The position numbers were made by a program, and so were the translations under genes. A stretch of DNA of 64,000 nucleotides from Lingula anatina (lineage: Eukaryota > Brachiopoda > Lingulata > Lingulida > Lingulidae), in contig NW_019775773.1 in assembly GCF_001039355.2 (NCBI RefSeq), positions 62,001-126,000 of the forward strand, written 5' to 3'. Every line of letters begins with the position of its first letter. Positions within the stretch are counted from its first letter, which is position 1. The notes under the pieces were generated by a model. The model saw only the letters and a list, made by a program, of their open reading frames with translations, ran no database searches and had not been told where the DNA came from. This document shows positions 36,951 to 51,494 of this stretch, in pieces.

Positions 36951-39900
36951 CTTCAGTAGATTTACAAAATAAAAGAAGCTGCTCCAAGCTGTTGCACTCA
37001 GTCTACCTGATGGCACCAGTCCCCAATTTTTTTCAATCAGTTTGAATAGACTTCTGCACAATTTGGAGACTGAGCAACTAAATCCCTCAAGGCCTCCTTG
37101 TTACAGGAACTTTCCAGCAATTATATTAGATTATCGCACACTGTTTTTTTTTTCTTTTTTTCTTATGAGAGATCAAAGATCTGCAGCCAAAGCACAAGAT
37201 GTTCCTCAACTGTAAAAGTCAGTTCATTCAATAACTTCCTGTTGCCAAGGATACTAGTGCAAATGTAATCACTTGCTGAAGAAATTGCCCCGTGTGTGTC
37301 ACAGCCTTTTAACTCTGTAATCATGAACAGACCAATGACTCCCTTGTATTTTCCAGTGTTTTGAGAGGGAGTTACATCTCTGAATTGGTACTGAATCTCC
37401 AGTTATTCAAGATTTACCATCAGCTTCATGTTTGGAATCCCAAGCACAATATTTTACATAGAAAAATAAGCAGGTGTTCTCCTCTTCTCAGGAACTGGTG
37501 ACCCAGTGAACATATGCCACTTAGGTTTTCCCCAAAATTAAGATATCCAAGGCAAGTGATATATAGAATCTTGTCTTACTTCTGAAGTAAATGCACTCTT
37601 CTCATCAACTCTTCTAGCATTCACCCTTTTTCTCTCTAGCAGTTTCCAATTAGGACCCCATGCTGAATATTTAAGTGCACCTCACGTCAAAGGCTTAAAA
37701 TTACTGTGTCTGTGAATGGCTCCCTACCTTATTCAATTCTACTGCTCTGTAATCTGTCCCCAAACCTGCATACTTCTATATGGCAAAATGATTGTCCATG
37801 GACATTTGTTAATATTTAATACCTTACCAGTTAAATTCTGTAGTGTGGTGTTCAGAAAGGTTAGGGCCCTGCCAATGGATAGGCAGGCATCAATGTAGGC
37901 AAACAATCAATAGCGTTATCGTGGGTAAATCTTATCTTTTTGAAGCTACGAGCTGAACACCAAAAGCCTCTCTGTATCTGGACATAAATGATCAGTTAAA
38001 TGGACACAGAGTCCATCCTTATGATTCAGGCTCCACCTAGGCTGCTACTGCTGCTATCACTGTAAGGCAAGGGTAAATGTGTCGCGCTTAGCCCAACAAA
38101 GCAATGAACAGAAGAAGATACATATACTGTAGTGCTAAATGTCTCCACACATCATTCACAACGAAGAGCCAAGAACGACTTGGCAAACATACTCCTCATC
38201 AATGATCACACAGCTTTTTAGTCAGGTCTATAAAATTGTCTAAGGTATTTATTTCACTATAAATAGATCCCTTTCTGAAATTTCCAATAGATTGTTACAA
38301 ATAAATGTGCAGGCTGCTGGTGTCACATGACTTAACCTGTGTAGAAGATACAACAGAGCCAGCTATCTCATTGTTATTGTGGGAAACCTGGGAGGGCTGA
38401 TATAATGTGTTAGTGTAAATGCCATGGCAATGATGTGCAGCTTTTAGTTTCATATTTTGGCGTGGAAGAATGGGCTGTTATAACCTCCATCACTTCTAAA
38501 ATTGACAGCATCAAAGTTCCATTTAATGTTTTTGTTCAGTGTGCTTGTATCAAGGCTGAAAAACTCCTCAAATAACTGCGTTTTTCAAAAAGGAAATGAA
38601 CAGAAGTAACGTACAAAGACAGATGAGTCGCAGGCAGCTCCGTGCCTCTTCTCCTGACGTCAGAGTAGGAAATTAACAGCTAATAAAACATCTTGGTGAA
38701 CCATTATACTGCCGAAGCTGTCAAACACATGCCACAGAACAAGGTTTAGTGAAACCCTAAGCCATAGAAAATATTTTTTGCACTGGCTCAGATCACACGC
38801 TGAAAGGCCCATACTCAAACATTATGGCATTTAACTTCTTTTCTTTTTACGTTTTTTTTTTCAATCTATTTAAATTCATCTCTTCTTTAATAAAAAAAAC
38901 TCTTTTATAAAAAATTCAGTTTTTATGGAAATCTATACATTGTGTAATAAATAGTAATGAACACCCAAACATATTTACAGGTAGATGACTTCAAGAACTG
39001 GAAAAAATTAATTTTACTGACATAAAAAATGAAACAAAGAGGACAACACTAAGTTATACCCTATCTAAAAGACTCAAAGTCAATTTATGCATTCATGCAT
39101 ATAGACACAAACGTGTTCAAAATAAATTAAAAAAAAACAACAGATACATGTACTATATCAATTAATTTCATCTTGGGAACAATTTTTACATTTGACAGGC
39201 TAAGCTGTTACCCCAGTGCACTAAAATTACTGGTTTTCCAACATACTTCAAAACTTTTGCTTGAAAATACCTTGATGTCCAAGGAGAAATAGCAGATACT
39301 TCCAGAAAGATTCATAGGTTTGTTATATACTGTATATTCATGTACCAGTGCCTAGATTCTCTTGACTAACTTGGCCTGCGAGGCAAATACACAGAAACTT
39401 TTATCATATCATGTATCTGAAAAAAAAAAAAACTTTCATGATGTGCTGATTCTTTGGGTCTTATATGTGACCATACAAAACTGCCAAGTATGGTAATGAC
39501 ATGATCACTTCAAAGGGCACAAAATATCAATCTTTAAGATACGTATTATTGGAATCTTAAAAATTATGTTTCTGCATAGAGCAGAACTGTTGAGTAGCCT
39601 GCTTTTCAATTTTGCTGCTACCATTCAATAGGGACGTTCTTATGTCAATTTAAAAAATACAGTGCCTGTAAAATTCACAATTTTCCCCGTTGAAGAGACA
39701 CCCTTTGGCAGCAAGGTGCACAACAACATGCAAAGGGCTTGTTTTTATGTGCATGTTCATGAGTTTCAATGAAACTGATTGAAAACTTATGTAGGAGGAG
39801 ATGCCTGCATGGCAAAATTGAATAACATGAAATGCTAATGTGTTATAGACATATTTTAAAGCATTTTGTGAAAATTAAAAATACGACAAAGAGGTTATTT

Positions 39901-40428
39901 GGGTGCACACCTGCATTTTATAATGTTCATTGAAATTGACTGAAAATTAAACAATGAGGTAAGATCAGCAGACAGAGGGACAGACAGAGAGACCTGTACA
40001 GACATACAGACAGCTAGACAACCAGATATAAGTAAACATTCCCTCTTCTTGTTTCTTGCAAGGATGTGTTAAAAATTCTGTCCTTCTTTAACCTTTACAT
40101 ACAAAAGCCTGAAGACCAAATAAGCACTGCTTATGTTGTAAATATTACATGAAGCAAGCTTATGCTGGTAATAATTAATAAACAAATAAACAAACACATT
40201 AATTGATTAATTAATTAATTAACCAAAGTACTAAAATGAAATGTCCAAAAAAATGAGCAGATACCAGAACTGATAAGGGTCATCACTTTAATTAACATAT
40301 TTACCCGAGGGAACACTTTTTACAGTTGCTATATGAAAGGAGAATAAGAAATTATTTGTTCTGTTCAGTAACTGGTTGGTGTTGGTGGCGAGAGCAGGAG
40401 CCATCCTGTGTAGCTCGAGCAGGAACAC

Positions 40429-40487
40429 CTTGACGACAGAGCGGCGCAATAAATTGATAAAATACTGAGATAGATACTTGAGCGAGG
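40429..40487 (-). CDS. Gene A exon, 59 bp, edges uncertain
   Basis: It lies in a local GC-rich island within AT-rich intron. The reading used (LAQVSISVFYQFIAPLCRQ) fits the phases of both neighbours, with acceptor ATTGCTAG| and donor TCAAG|GTGTTC. The donor is not strong. A second frame is also well formed and extends to about 40375 (KYLSQYFINLLRRSVVKVFL...). The segment is very probably coding, but the frame and lower edge are not certain. Confidence 0.5.
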
Positions 40488-40985
40488 CTAGCAATTATTG
40501 AAGGTGGGTTAACATGTCCATACAATTGATCCCATTTCATAAATTCCATATTTTACATCATTTATTTCCACCAAATGCAATACAGTACTGATGTGTAATC
40601 ATTTCATCACTGAAAAGAAAAACCACACCCCAAATTACAGTAAAAAAATCTAATCAATAAGAGTACATGACCTCAAGGAAGAGAACCTCTTTACTGCAAC
40701 AGCTGAACTTTTAAGAACTACTGCTCATTTGTCAAATGTACCACAATGATGTTGCTTCACACCATCAGACTCTTTATATGTTTTTCTAGGCTGGCTGAGG
40801 TTGTGGAAAAAAACATCATTCCTACAGCTATTATTTGTTGAGGATATAGACCCTGTCGCTTCTCTACTGGGAAATAAAGGTACCAATGTAAAGATCATTT
40901 CCATTCAATATACATGCTTGGCTGGTTATATTACAACTATTCACTCAACCTTGATATTATATACTGCATTTATAGTATTTTTTCA

Positions 40986-41012
40986 TAATATATATATATA
41001 TATATATATATA
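40986..41012. repeat. (TA)n microsatellite
   Basis: Uninterrupted alternating A and T, about 13 units. Confidence 0.95.
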
Positions 41013-42414
41013 AAGTTAATTTAAAATGCAGCATTCTTTCCATATGGGCAATTTATATAGGCAAAATCATTTACAGTCAGTTAATCAGTAAAAAGTAGGA
41101 GCAAAGTGTTTTGTCTGTCAGTTTAAAGTTAACTTGTAGGCAGACAGTCAAATCAAAGTCAGCCACACTAGCAGGAAAGATTGCATGTTTTCTACTTCCA
41201 TAGTCTGTTTTTAATCAAGGTGGTACGCATGAAGCAGCTGGCAACAGATGAGGGCCAATGTGCGCTTCATTTGCAGTTTAGTTCCAATCGTGAATAAAAC
41301 AATCAGCTGAGACTACAGAAAGATGTATTTATCACTTATTCATAAGCATGCTGTTTGTGTTTTCAGCACAAAGCAGTGGCAGGTCCAGAATTGCCCCTGT
41401 TAAAAAAAGGAAGCATCAATTCTCATCAATGAAATCCTACGTGTGACCTTTCAAATATCAGCATCAATACTTAGCATGCCAGTTGATAACAGGACCTTGG
41501 TATGCGTACGGATGATTTTGAGACATTATGGCAATATCAATATGCTTAAAACTTTCCTAGGCCTAACTATACATCTTCTCTATGTCATTAACAATATTTT
41601 GATTGACTGGCACACAGAAAGATATATGCTACAAACTCCGTATGCTAAATGTACACCTACGTTAGTTATCTATATAAATCCTTTTTCAACCAGTTTTCTC
41701 CTTAAATGTGGGTGCAGTTCAGTTATCATATCAGATCATAAAATGGGGTTTTATTCCAGAAGTCTACTTTAAAAGCATTTGCAGTGAAACTGAATGTCGT
41801 CTACAGAAGGTAGTACTATTAGATAATGGTTGTTAACAATTTCTGTCATTCTCTAATTATTGCAACAATGTATAAAAATTTATTGGCTGTATTTCTTCAT
41901 GTGTAACCCTTATCATATCTGAGTGTAGCACCATATCTATGACCCGAACCTGAATATTTCAGAGTGCAAAATTTTCAAATAAGATTTTGTTTACGAAGAC
42001 CGATATGTGCACTGTACTAGTAAGTCTTTATCGCTTTTTTGTGCCACGTCATAAGCCAGTGATTTTTTCATTATCCACTCTGTACTTATTGGTAAAGCAA
42101 GTATCTCATCAATAATTCACAATGATGTGATATTGGCACTTGGAGTGATAGATAGCTTAAAGCCGTGTTATTTTATGCTCATATTTCCCATATCTTAACA
42201 TTCTAATATTCCAGTAAGACAGAAATCCTTTCAAAAGGTAATTTGATTTTTTTAAAATTAATTAAAACTATAAATATATGGCAATCAACTCCCATGAAAA
42301 AATTGTTTATTAATGGTGGAAAGTGAGGTCACACATTTTACGTAAATTTGTCATTACATTCAACTACGTAGCAAATCACCCCACTTTTTAAAAAATCTAA
42401 TCTGAAGCAAATAA

Positions 42415-42490
42415 GCACATACACACACACACACACACATACACACACACATGCACCCCCCAGCGCGCGTGCACACACACACACACACAT
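42415..42490. repeat. (CA)n microsatellite with GCGCGCG interruption
   Basis: CA repeats, a CCCCCCAGCGCGCGTG block, then CA repeats again. Confidence 0.95.
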
Positions 42491-44890
42491 TTTTTTCTAT
42501 TACAAAACAATTTATTTGGTTAAAAAGGGTCATCTTTTCTGATAGGTAAAATTAAGTCAATATCAAATGCAGTTCAAAGTATGATATAAAACAACATGTC
42601 TAGTTATATTTCTTTCATATATTCTCAAACCATTTCATATCCAGATATTTGATCAGCTGCTTTTTGAAACATCTCTTTATTATCTGACAATGACACACAA
42701 AATAATAATGCAAACAGGATTAAGCGAATGCACGTAAACAGCTTAATTTATTACTAATTCCTTTTTCATTAAGGCCTATAATATCAAGAAATGTGCTTCA
42801 CCAAGTGATACTGATTTATGTCATTTGGACACAAAGAAATGTCTAGTGATGATTTCCAACAGCATATATGCTTTTGTGGAAAATATTTTAAAAAAGAAAG
42901 AAAGAAAGAAACTGCAGGGGTTATCAACCTGCCTCCCCCCACTCCCAAATGAATTGATGAGATTTTGAATGTCAAAGTATATTGTGAATCAATCCCCAAG
43001 GCAGTGGATGAAGCATAATTTCTTCAGAAACCTTTGAATCAATGCAAACACCTAATTAACAAGTGTAATTATCACAGTCTTCCTATGGGAATGCGGTCAT
43101 TCTCCAGACATCAATGTCTAGTTATCATTGATAAGGCCCTTAGACAGACATTTAGAAACAGTATTACCCCGGGGAGCCATGGAAGAGGTGAAAAGGCTAT
43201 GGAAGTAAATTTCAGTAATTTTTTAATCACAAACACACAGACACTCTCTTTCTCTCCCTCCTAAGTTGGGAGCAATAAAGAATATAATAACATCCTTCTG
43301 AGCTGAGGTTAGGTGGTCAATTATCATGCTCTCAACTCTGTAAGCTGATGCTCGATACTTTCAGATCATCAGAAGACGCGTTATAGATTATAATGCAAAA
43401 ACAATGTCTTCACTCTGCCCACACAATCCTAAGAAAAGCATGAGACCAAATACCACAACCAGTGAGAGTACTTAAATCACAGTGAGGAGAGAAATCAATC
43501 AATGCAGTTCAGCTTAGGAAGTGCACTTCCTCGGGAAAGATACGGGTGCATTGTTACACCATTTCTCAATCCAGGTCTTACAATCAGAAAAGGCACCTCC
43601 ATGGCATAGTCATTTAGCCAGGGACAGTAATAGATCTTCACCGATCCACACAATGCATTTTACCTACAATTTTCTAAAGCAAACTAACAGGTCAGGCATT
43701 ACATGGAAACATGTGAAGCAGCTTCCTGAGTGGATACAATGGATCAAGTAGGCTATCCTGTTTGCCATTTATTATCAATGCTTCTACTGAATATCTGATG
43801 GATACCGGGGAAAAATACCATCTGAATGAACTACACCCGAGTTGTACAGGAAGTAGGAGGCAAGAATCGTGCTCTGTGTGTTGGATATGTACATTTGCTG
43901 TAGTATGTTACGTAAAAATTCATCTTCAAATTTAGTCACCTTTCCTTCTGCCAATCTGAACATATATTACAGACTTGTGCCCTTTCATTGATTGAAAAAA
44001 GACAATATTTTCAGCAAAGCACAATGACATGGTGTGTTAGATGAGAATCTCTCCATACAACTGCATACCTATCACAGCCAAACACAATGGACTGTCTGAA
44101 TCCTGTGCCACAGCATGATTATTTCCACCACTGAAGTGTCAATATTATCATCAGTTGACATGAATGTTTTTATAATCATAATTTTACGTGATGCTCCATC
44201 CATGTGATGCCCCATCTCTCATCAATGTTACACACGCTCACACCAATTCATTTCTGATAAAATTAACTTTTACTGCACACTAAAATTTACTAAAATAATC
44301 ATATTTCCAACATTTGAAAAGCTGTGACTTTCTAGTACCACATAACAGTATGCACTTCTAGTTTAGTTGCAACATTTTACATATATCAAAGAACAAATAT
44401 CCATTTCAGAATCTGATACTAATTGCTCATGCATATTTTCCTATCAAATTTCCAATTATCCACAATGATTACCTTGGGACTGATTATTAACTGGGTACAA
44501 AATTCCATGTGACTTAACTTTTAATGATGATAAGAGATATTTCATGGCCAAAGCAAATTGATACAATCAAGCCTCTATTGGTTAATAGTAATAACAAATA
44601 CATTATAGCAAAGGCAGGTTTTCAACTGAAAAAACATCAAACGTAGATAAACGGACAAGGGACATGCAAGCTTATTTGTATTCATGATTTTGTGAATTTC
44701 CTCACAGAGATATAGGGCTTTCCAACTTACAGTAGCAGAATTTTAAATGTTAGAGCACAACTTGAGAAAACCATGTCTGTTTTTCTTGTTTTTTTTATTC
44801 TTCAGGTTGGGGCAAAGCATGAGTTAATGTTTAGCAAATTTCAGCCCTCACAAATTTAAGTTCATCGAAAATAATTTGAAATATACTCAC

Positions 44891-45120
44891 TTATTGGAAT
44901 CCTTCTTTATAACAGGCCATGAGGTCCTTGTCAACTGTAATGGTTTTAATACTAATCCTTGTCTCTTGAATGAGTTTTGGATGGAACATTCTCCATTTTG
45001 CTTCTTTCGACGAAGACCATAGCGTCCAGGTTTGGCACGCAATACTACTGTTGTTCCTCCATTTTCATCATTATCTTCTTCCATAACATTTGCCATTATG
45101 TTCATATCACAAACTGATTT
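44891..45120 (-). CDS. Gene A exon, 230 bp
   Basis: The donor is perfect (AATAA|GTGAGTATA) and the acceptor is TATATTTAAG|. It is open in phase 0 for 76 codons and leaves two bases. It starts with an acidic stretch (ANVMEEDNDENGGTTVVL), followed by a basic motif (AKPGRYGLRRKKQNG) and then a hydrophobic/basic end (LVLKPLQLTRTSWPVIKK). The acidic-then-basic pattern looks like a regulatory or interaction segment between folded parts. Confidence 0.75.
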
Positions 45121-47705
45121 CTTAAATATAACTGATAATATCACTTCTTATTGAGTATACCTCGACTATATTGAAAAGATCAATTTAGATTATAAAATCT
45201 CTCCTATAGCATCCAGATTGCACACAAAACTCATTTAGGCCTCTGAACAACAATTGATCTTTGCAGTAAACCAAAGCTGGGTTCATAAAAAAGGAGCCAA
45301 GTTTTAACTGACAGTTTGAAAAGCACCATGTAGCCAATTCTAAAAGGTATTCCCTCAGGTACAAGTTCCTTTTACTAGTCCAGAGTGAAAAGAACTGACT
45401 CAACTGGTTTCCTATCTGCCTTTAATTTCCAACTGATGTCGCTCAGAACCACAGCCATTAGACAGATAAATGGCTTTCACAGGGCTAAGAAAATAAATCA
45501 CCTGTTTTGAGATCTCTCAATTAAACTCCAGGAATCCTAACAATTGTGGCATTTTAAAAACACAAAATGTTCAGGTATTTCAATCATTCCTAGAATAAAA
45601 GAATAATCTCAAGGCATTTTGGTAAAAAAAAAATCCATATCATTTTAAGTTTGTTTACAGTATCTCCAAAATATAGTTTTTTTAATAACTTGCGTAATAA
45701 GGCGATTAGACACTGGCATCATACAAGCCAGTTTTCTAGGAAACAACTGTTTGCCAGGGTTCAACTTACGTTGGTCTGGCTTTACTAAAACATGAATGAT
45801 GAGATTTCAAGCTAAGAAAACTTGCTGTCTCAGCAATCCATCTCATTCAGTGAAAGTTAATGAAAAGAATGTCCATTAGCCAAAAACGGTGTCTGCACAG
45901 ATACCTTCAAGCAGAGATATCAATTCTAGTTCATGCGTACTACACATTTGTTAATATGAAGCTTCTTGCTATTGATGCTATATTTCAATAATAGCTGCCA
46001 ACAAGAGAAAATATGCACACTTCTGTGGTATAAGAAATTGCTGCTGTTCCTTTCTTTTCAAAGAAAATGCTATGGATAAACCTTATAGTACCTGTTAACT
46101 AAAATAGTTTCTTTTGTCTTACTACAGCTATTTGAAAAACCCTGTTATATTTATGTATATTCATTTATCATTTAGATGATTTTTCATATTTGGGATTTAT
46201 GGATTGTGGGCCTAAATAATGACATTATACATGATAAATACAATAAATCATTTGCAATAGTTTTGATATGTTGAAGATTAAATGCAAATATTTCTCCCAT
46301 TTTCTTTGAACATGAGCAAGCAGTATACCGTATGTTTTTTCTGACAAATTGAATTAATTACCCCTATTTACACCACTAAGAAAACATTTACATCCAAGAC
46401 CAATGATCACTGTTATCCAAATGCCAAATATCTAAACACTCAAAACCCAAAATATTGTAGGTTTTTAAGATGACTAATGTACAAACATTAATTCTTAAAA
46501 ATAGTCTTTAAATGCATCTTAAAATAGTCTTCACTGTGTGGTGAGTAAATTTACTCCATCAATATTTGGCTGAGTATAATTATGTACAACCATTATGCCA
46601 GTTTAACTACCTGATACCAGACTTTGTCTTTACGTTGAAGGAATACTGACACATCCAGCCTATGATTCATAATACATTTAATTTGTGACTGCCTAATTTT
46701 TTCAGATCTTAGGGCTAGTAAGTTCTGGTAATCTTTCCGTTGTCTTAACCAATCAAATTGATAACTTTAAACCAGACATCAGTAGAAGCTGTTGTAAGGA
46801 CAAGTGCATGTATCTCTGTTAAGCCTGTGAGTAATCCATTAAATTGCAACTACTAGTACATGAATAGCAGATATTGATATTATAAGATGAAAGCCAGAAA
46901 AATATTCATGCCACAATTGGAGGTGTGAGCTCCATCTTAAGAGCAGAAGCTCACTTTAATTTCCTACTCTACAGCAGCAATATTTGCAATACAATTTATG
47001 ATGTAATTGGGAGTCAATTGACAAAACTGCAAACAAACACATGCTCAACATGTGGGGGATGTAGCATGATGACTCAAAAAGCTTAAGATAAATTAACTCG
47101 TATGGTGTGATATTTAAAACTGAGGGACCCACGTACTTTACAGCATAATTCCTTTATTTTCCTTTTTGCTTCTCTGAACACTGCTGGTTAAAATATCAGC
47201 TATTAAATCACATCTTATGCAAGTCCATCAATCTGTGTAAGCTTCCATTTCTTAGCATCTTCCTCAGTCACAGATTTGTTGGTTAAGACTGGTTTCTAAG
47301 GTCATTTGGTTGCAAATAAGGCAATGCAGCATACACAGACACTGAAGAAGTTATTTTAAAGCAGTTAAGATAATAGAGATCATGTACATGTTGCAATTGG
47401 CTATTCAATACCAATCATGTCTTGGTGTGTGCAATACTTACTGCCAGTAACAGTTACTGCCAATAACAAGCACATCATTCTATACTACCAAAGCACTCTG
47501 TCTCTGTTAAGTCATTATTTCAAATTCTATCATAATCTATACCCAGAAATTATTCCAATTATCAGCAGCATTACCCATAACGTGCAAAAGTTATAAAACT
47601 TTTTTTTTTAAATAACACTTTGAAAAAGGTATATTTCTTATTCCATAGAAAGATCTCAAAGGGGAGGGAGGGAGTAGTTTGTAAATCTCCCCAAACCTCA
47701 CCTTA

Positions 47706-47743
47706 CCCCCCCCCCCCCCCCCCCACCACCACCACCACCACCA
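47706..47743. repeat. Poly-C followed by (ACC)n
   Basis: About 19 C, then seven ACC units. Confidence 0.95.
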
Positions 47744-48413
47744 GGACACTACCAGCTTTTATTTTCTAATACTCCCTCTAGCTATAAAGCATGATTGGGC
47801 ATTTTTTTCTTTTATGTGCAATTGGATAAATATGAATATGAATAGCAACATAGGAAATAAACACCCACATGAAATGACATTTTTCAGTTGCAATGAGACT
47901 TGCACTTAATTCTAACATTATTGAATAATTGGTGTATCAAGACCCCATCTTAAGTTTTACTTTCACAAGTGAAGCCTCTTTGATCTAAACAGTTGAGTGA
48001 CACTATGTTGAAAACTGATTGCCTATCTCACAGCTACAGTGCCAACATCACTTTAAAACAGATGCTGGCTTTGCTGTAGGCCCAGATTTGGCTCGTTTGT
48101 TCTTTTTATATAATTGGAAAACCCACCTCTTCAATATCTGATAATGAAATTCAATAATTCACAGTTATAAGGGATTATTTATCTGTGCCTCTACTAATCA
48201 AGATAATTACTTACTAGATGCAACTTTGATGATAATTAATCTTTATTGGAAATGCCAAGGTTCTATGGTGCATTTAAGAAAAACATCTTATTAATGCCAT
48301 CAAAACAGTTTGCAATCTTAAATTTCAAGGAAATCAGCAACTTATTCTTGGAAAAAATAAAAACTGAGATTAATAGAAAAACCAAAAGAAAATTAAAGAC
48401 AATCGAGGCTTAC

Positions 48414-48441
48414 CATGGAAATGCTGGCTGCAAGATAGTAC
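48414..48441 (-). CDS. Gene A exon, 28 bp
   Basis: Acceptor GACCACAG| and donor CATG|GTAAGC. It reads YYLAASISM, with one base entering and a codon boundary at the end. It bridges exactly the two-base exit of 52363-52671 and the phase-0 start of 44891-45120, which could not otherwise be joined. A second AG inside (TTGCAG|) is a possible alternative acceptor but gives the wrong phase. Confidence 0.58.
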
Positions 48442-51408
48442 CTGTGGTCATTTCGAGCTTGTTCTGTGAGAAATGATTTTGATATGCTGCATATGCATTA
48501 AGGTCATGAAAACAGAAATTTAATAAAACCTTTTGTTTGCCAGATCAGTGTTGGATCAACACAACTACAAAGGTTGTTGTTTAATAGGAACCCATGCAAT
48601 TAAAGGCACTGTGCTTGATTCAATCATGCTCCAAGCTGAAGCAATTGATTTTTCTGTCTTTACTTATTTGCAGATCTTTAAGATGCATGAGACGCAACAA
48701 GTTTGACAACCATAAATCACCTCATGTTCATCCTCTCTGCAATAAAAACATAATGATTGATCGAGGCTCTAATATACTTGCAAATTGCACTTTAACTTCT
48801 AGAACCAGTAGAACTGGATCCAGTTATTTAGGCAAAGTACTGAAATATTATGCTTAGTGGATATAAATAACAAAAACAATACTGGCGTATTTACAAAACA
48901 TATTCCACAATAAAATAGAAGATAATCGCATAGCACACCTAAGTTAAAGCATCAAAGTATTGATTTCAGAGAAACCACCGTTCCACACTTCTTCTCTTCC
49001 AGAATAATTGAAAGCAATCAAATGGTAGTACACCTTGAACATAAACATCCAGTAAAGGCACTATATTAATTATCTGTACCAATCAAATCATCTTCATGGC
49101 AAACAGGAATAAGTGTCTCTGTCAATTGTCACCTACAATACCTATTGAGTGATAGACAAAAGCTATATTACAGATTCCTAACAGTTGGAGTAGTGGGGTT
49201 AGATTTTCAGTGATGAGGGTGAAACTATGTGCAAAACAGAAATTAGAAATCTTAGAAATTTAAGTAATACAAAAATGATTTACAAGACATGGTGAATCTG
49301 TAATGTTATGCAATAAATTACAGTTAAGCTACAATTTATCAAAGAAAACAACAAGAAAAACATCCATTGATAATTCTGACAGTTTTGAGTCCTTGCATGC
49401 TGCACCCCACTCACTATTGTGTCATTATTTCTGACCCCACTATCTTTCAAATACTGCTAAATATATTGCTTCATTTTTACTAGGTAACGGGACATCTGGC
49501 TTTCTATTATCTCAGATGATGCGCATTGTGAAATGCTGTGCTCGTCCCGACAATGAAGACTGCTGCATGGGGCAGTTCATGTTAACTGCACATTTTTCCC
49601 AGATTATTACAAACACAAGTACAGAATACTAAATTAATGGGAAAAAAATAGCAGATATGTCTTGTTAATGCAGTAAGTTGCAACTTAGTCAACACTAACT
49701 ACTAGCAAGGAAGCGAGAAGAAAAGACTTGACTTGTCTCATACTAATTAAGCCCTCTTTTCTTGGGTATATGAATATGTATATTAATGTACATCTTGAAC
49801 AAAAAATCTTGCAATTACCAACCATGTCCAGTTTCTATACAACAGACTTATCAAAATACATATCCTCACACAATGAATTCATTGAGATGAACAGAGAGCA
49901 GATGTTGCTTTTATACAAAGTATACAAAAGCTTTGTAATTTAATTTTAAAACACCACATGGATTATTTGAACACAAATTGTTCTGAATATTCAGCCATCA
50001 TTAGTTAAAGATGAAGAATCCACTGAAATATCAGAACAGACTGCACAGGAGACTTATAACAGGGAGAGAGGGCATTGAATATTTTTTGGCTTTAATGAAA
50101 TTCAAAATTGATCTAGAAAGCTGGGTTTGTTACATGATTGTGAATGCATGGTAAATGTTAGGTTGATATCAGATATTAAGGGAAAAGTATCTCAAAAGTG
50201 ATCAAAATCCGTTCTAATATACATGTGGCTATCAATGCTTCACATTCTCATATAGAGAATAAATGACTTAATTAATTCTTAATCAGAATCATTTCATTTC
50301 TACCTCATACATGTGTACTTAAAAGAAAAATGTCAGAAAGTGAAAAAAGCCTTGTGAGAACAAGAAAATACAGGTCTAAGCAAACTGATTCACAATGAGA
50401 AATCCAATATCTCGTCATACTACAGGTGACATTGAACAGCACACTAGTCACCTTGGTACATATATCACCTTTTACTTGATGTTGCATTCACAGAAAAACT
50501 AACATGGTATTTGCAAAATATCAATATTCATGGAAAACTGTTTTCCCAATGATGAATGGAGCATTGCATGATTCATTTAGATATATCATATTAATTGTCA
50601 TGCTATCATCAGTCTGTGCAATTCTATACTTTAACATGTACCCCTGCCTCAAGACATTTCCAGAAACCACACACTGTGCATATGGCAGTAAAATACATGA
50701 CAGTTGCATGTTCACAATTGGTTGCAGGCGCACTTTTTAAAAATAATCATTAAAGCAATCATAAAAATAAATAATTTTCATAACCCTCATCCTACAGATT
50801 CACTATTATTGGTTGATTTACTAAAAATTGGTCCTTCACCTAACATGCTTTTTTTTATAGGGGAAAGGTTTCCCTTTTTATCTGTGAAGGATGTTTTTCA
50901 TCAATCTTTCTACAAATAATTACAAATAATTATGTCATAATGTGAACTATTTACACACAGAGATTATCCTTTGGGGTGCCTATGAACTCCTCTAGTACAA
51001 TCATAAGTATAGGACTATAGGAATAGTGCTAATTTAACAGGACACCTGTTAAAATTATTTCTATGTCCTTCTTTTTTTACATATGTGAATATAAGCCGAG
51101 ATGTTTACTCTTTTATAAAGGAAGCTGAGGATTATATCTTAGAAATGCCTGAACCATTATCAAGATCTGTTAATATCATGTTTGCAAGGCAGGTGACACC
51201 TTGAATAAACACCATTTTAAAAGAGATAGTGCGTCAGAAAAGCTTATCATGTTAATGTATGTGACCACATACTGGTTCCGGACATATCTGAGGTAGCAAC
51301 TGGAACTTAAGACCATAAATTTGTCATGAGAACTAGAACAAAAAGTGATTTCATATAAAGCATTAGACTGCAGTTCATATCTGCAGTTTGTAGAAATGAT
51401 ATATATGG

Positions 51409-51458
51409 CCACACACACACACACCCCTCTGTCCACACACACACACACACACCTCTGT

Positions 51459-51491
<33 letters not shown>
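51409..51491. repeat. (CA)n with repeated CCTCTGTCC spacers
   Basis: Three CA tracts separated by two copies of a CCTCTGTCC spacer: a higher-order repeat inside a microsatellite. It generates false minus-strand poly-Cys/Val frames. Confidence 0.95.

Positions 51492-51494
<3 letters not shown>

Noticed and set aside
41443-41772. 109-codon plus-strand open frame
   Set aside because: Hydrophobic but with no motif and no splice partners. It lies inside a gene A intron on the opposite strand.
50300-50316. 14-bp microexon candidate with an excellent pyrimidine tract
   Set aside because: In the phase required by its neighbours it contains TGA.
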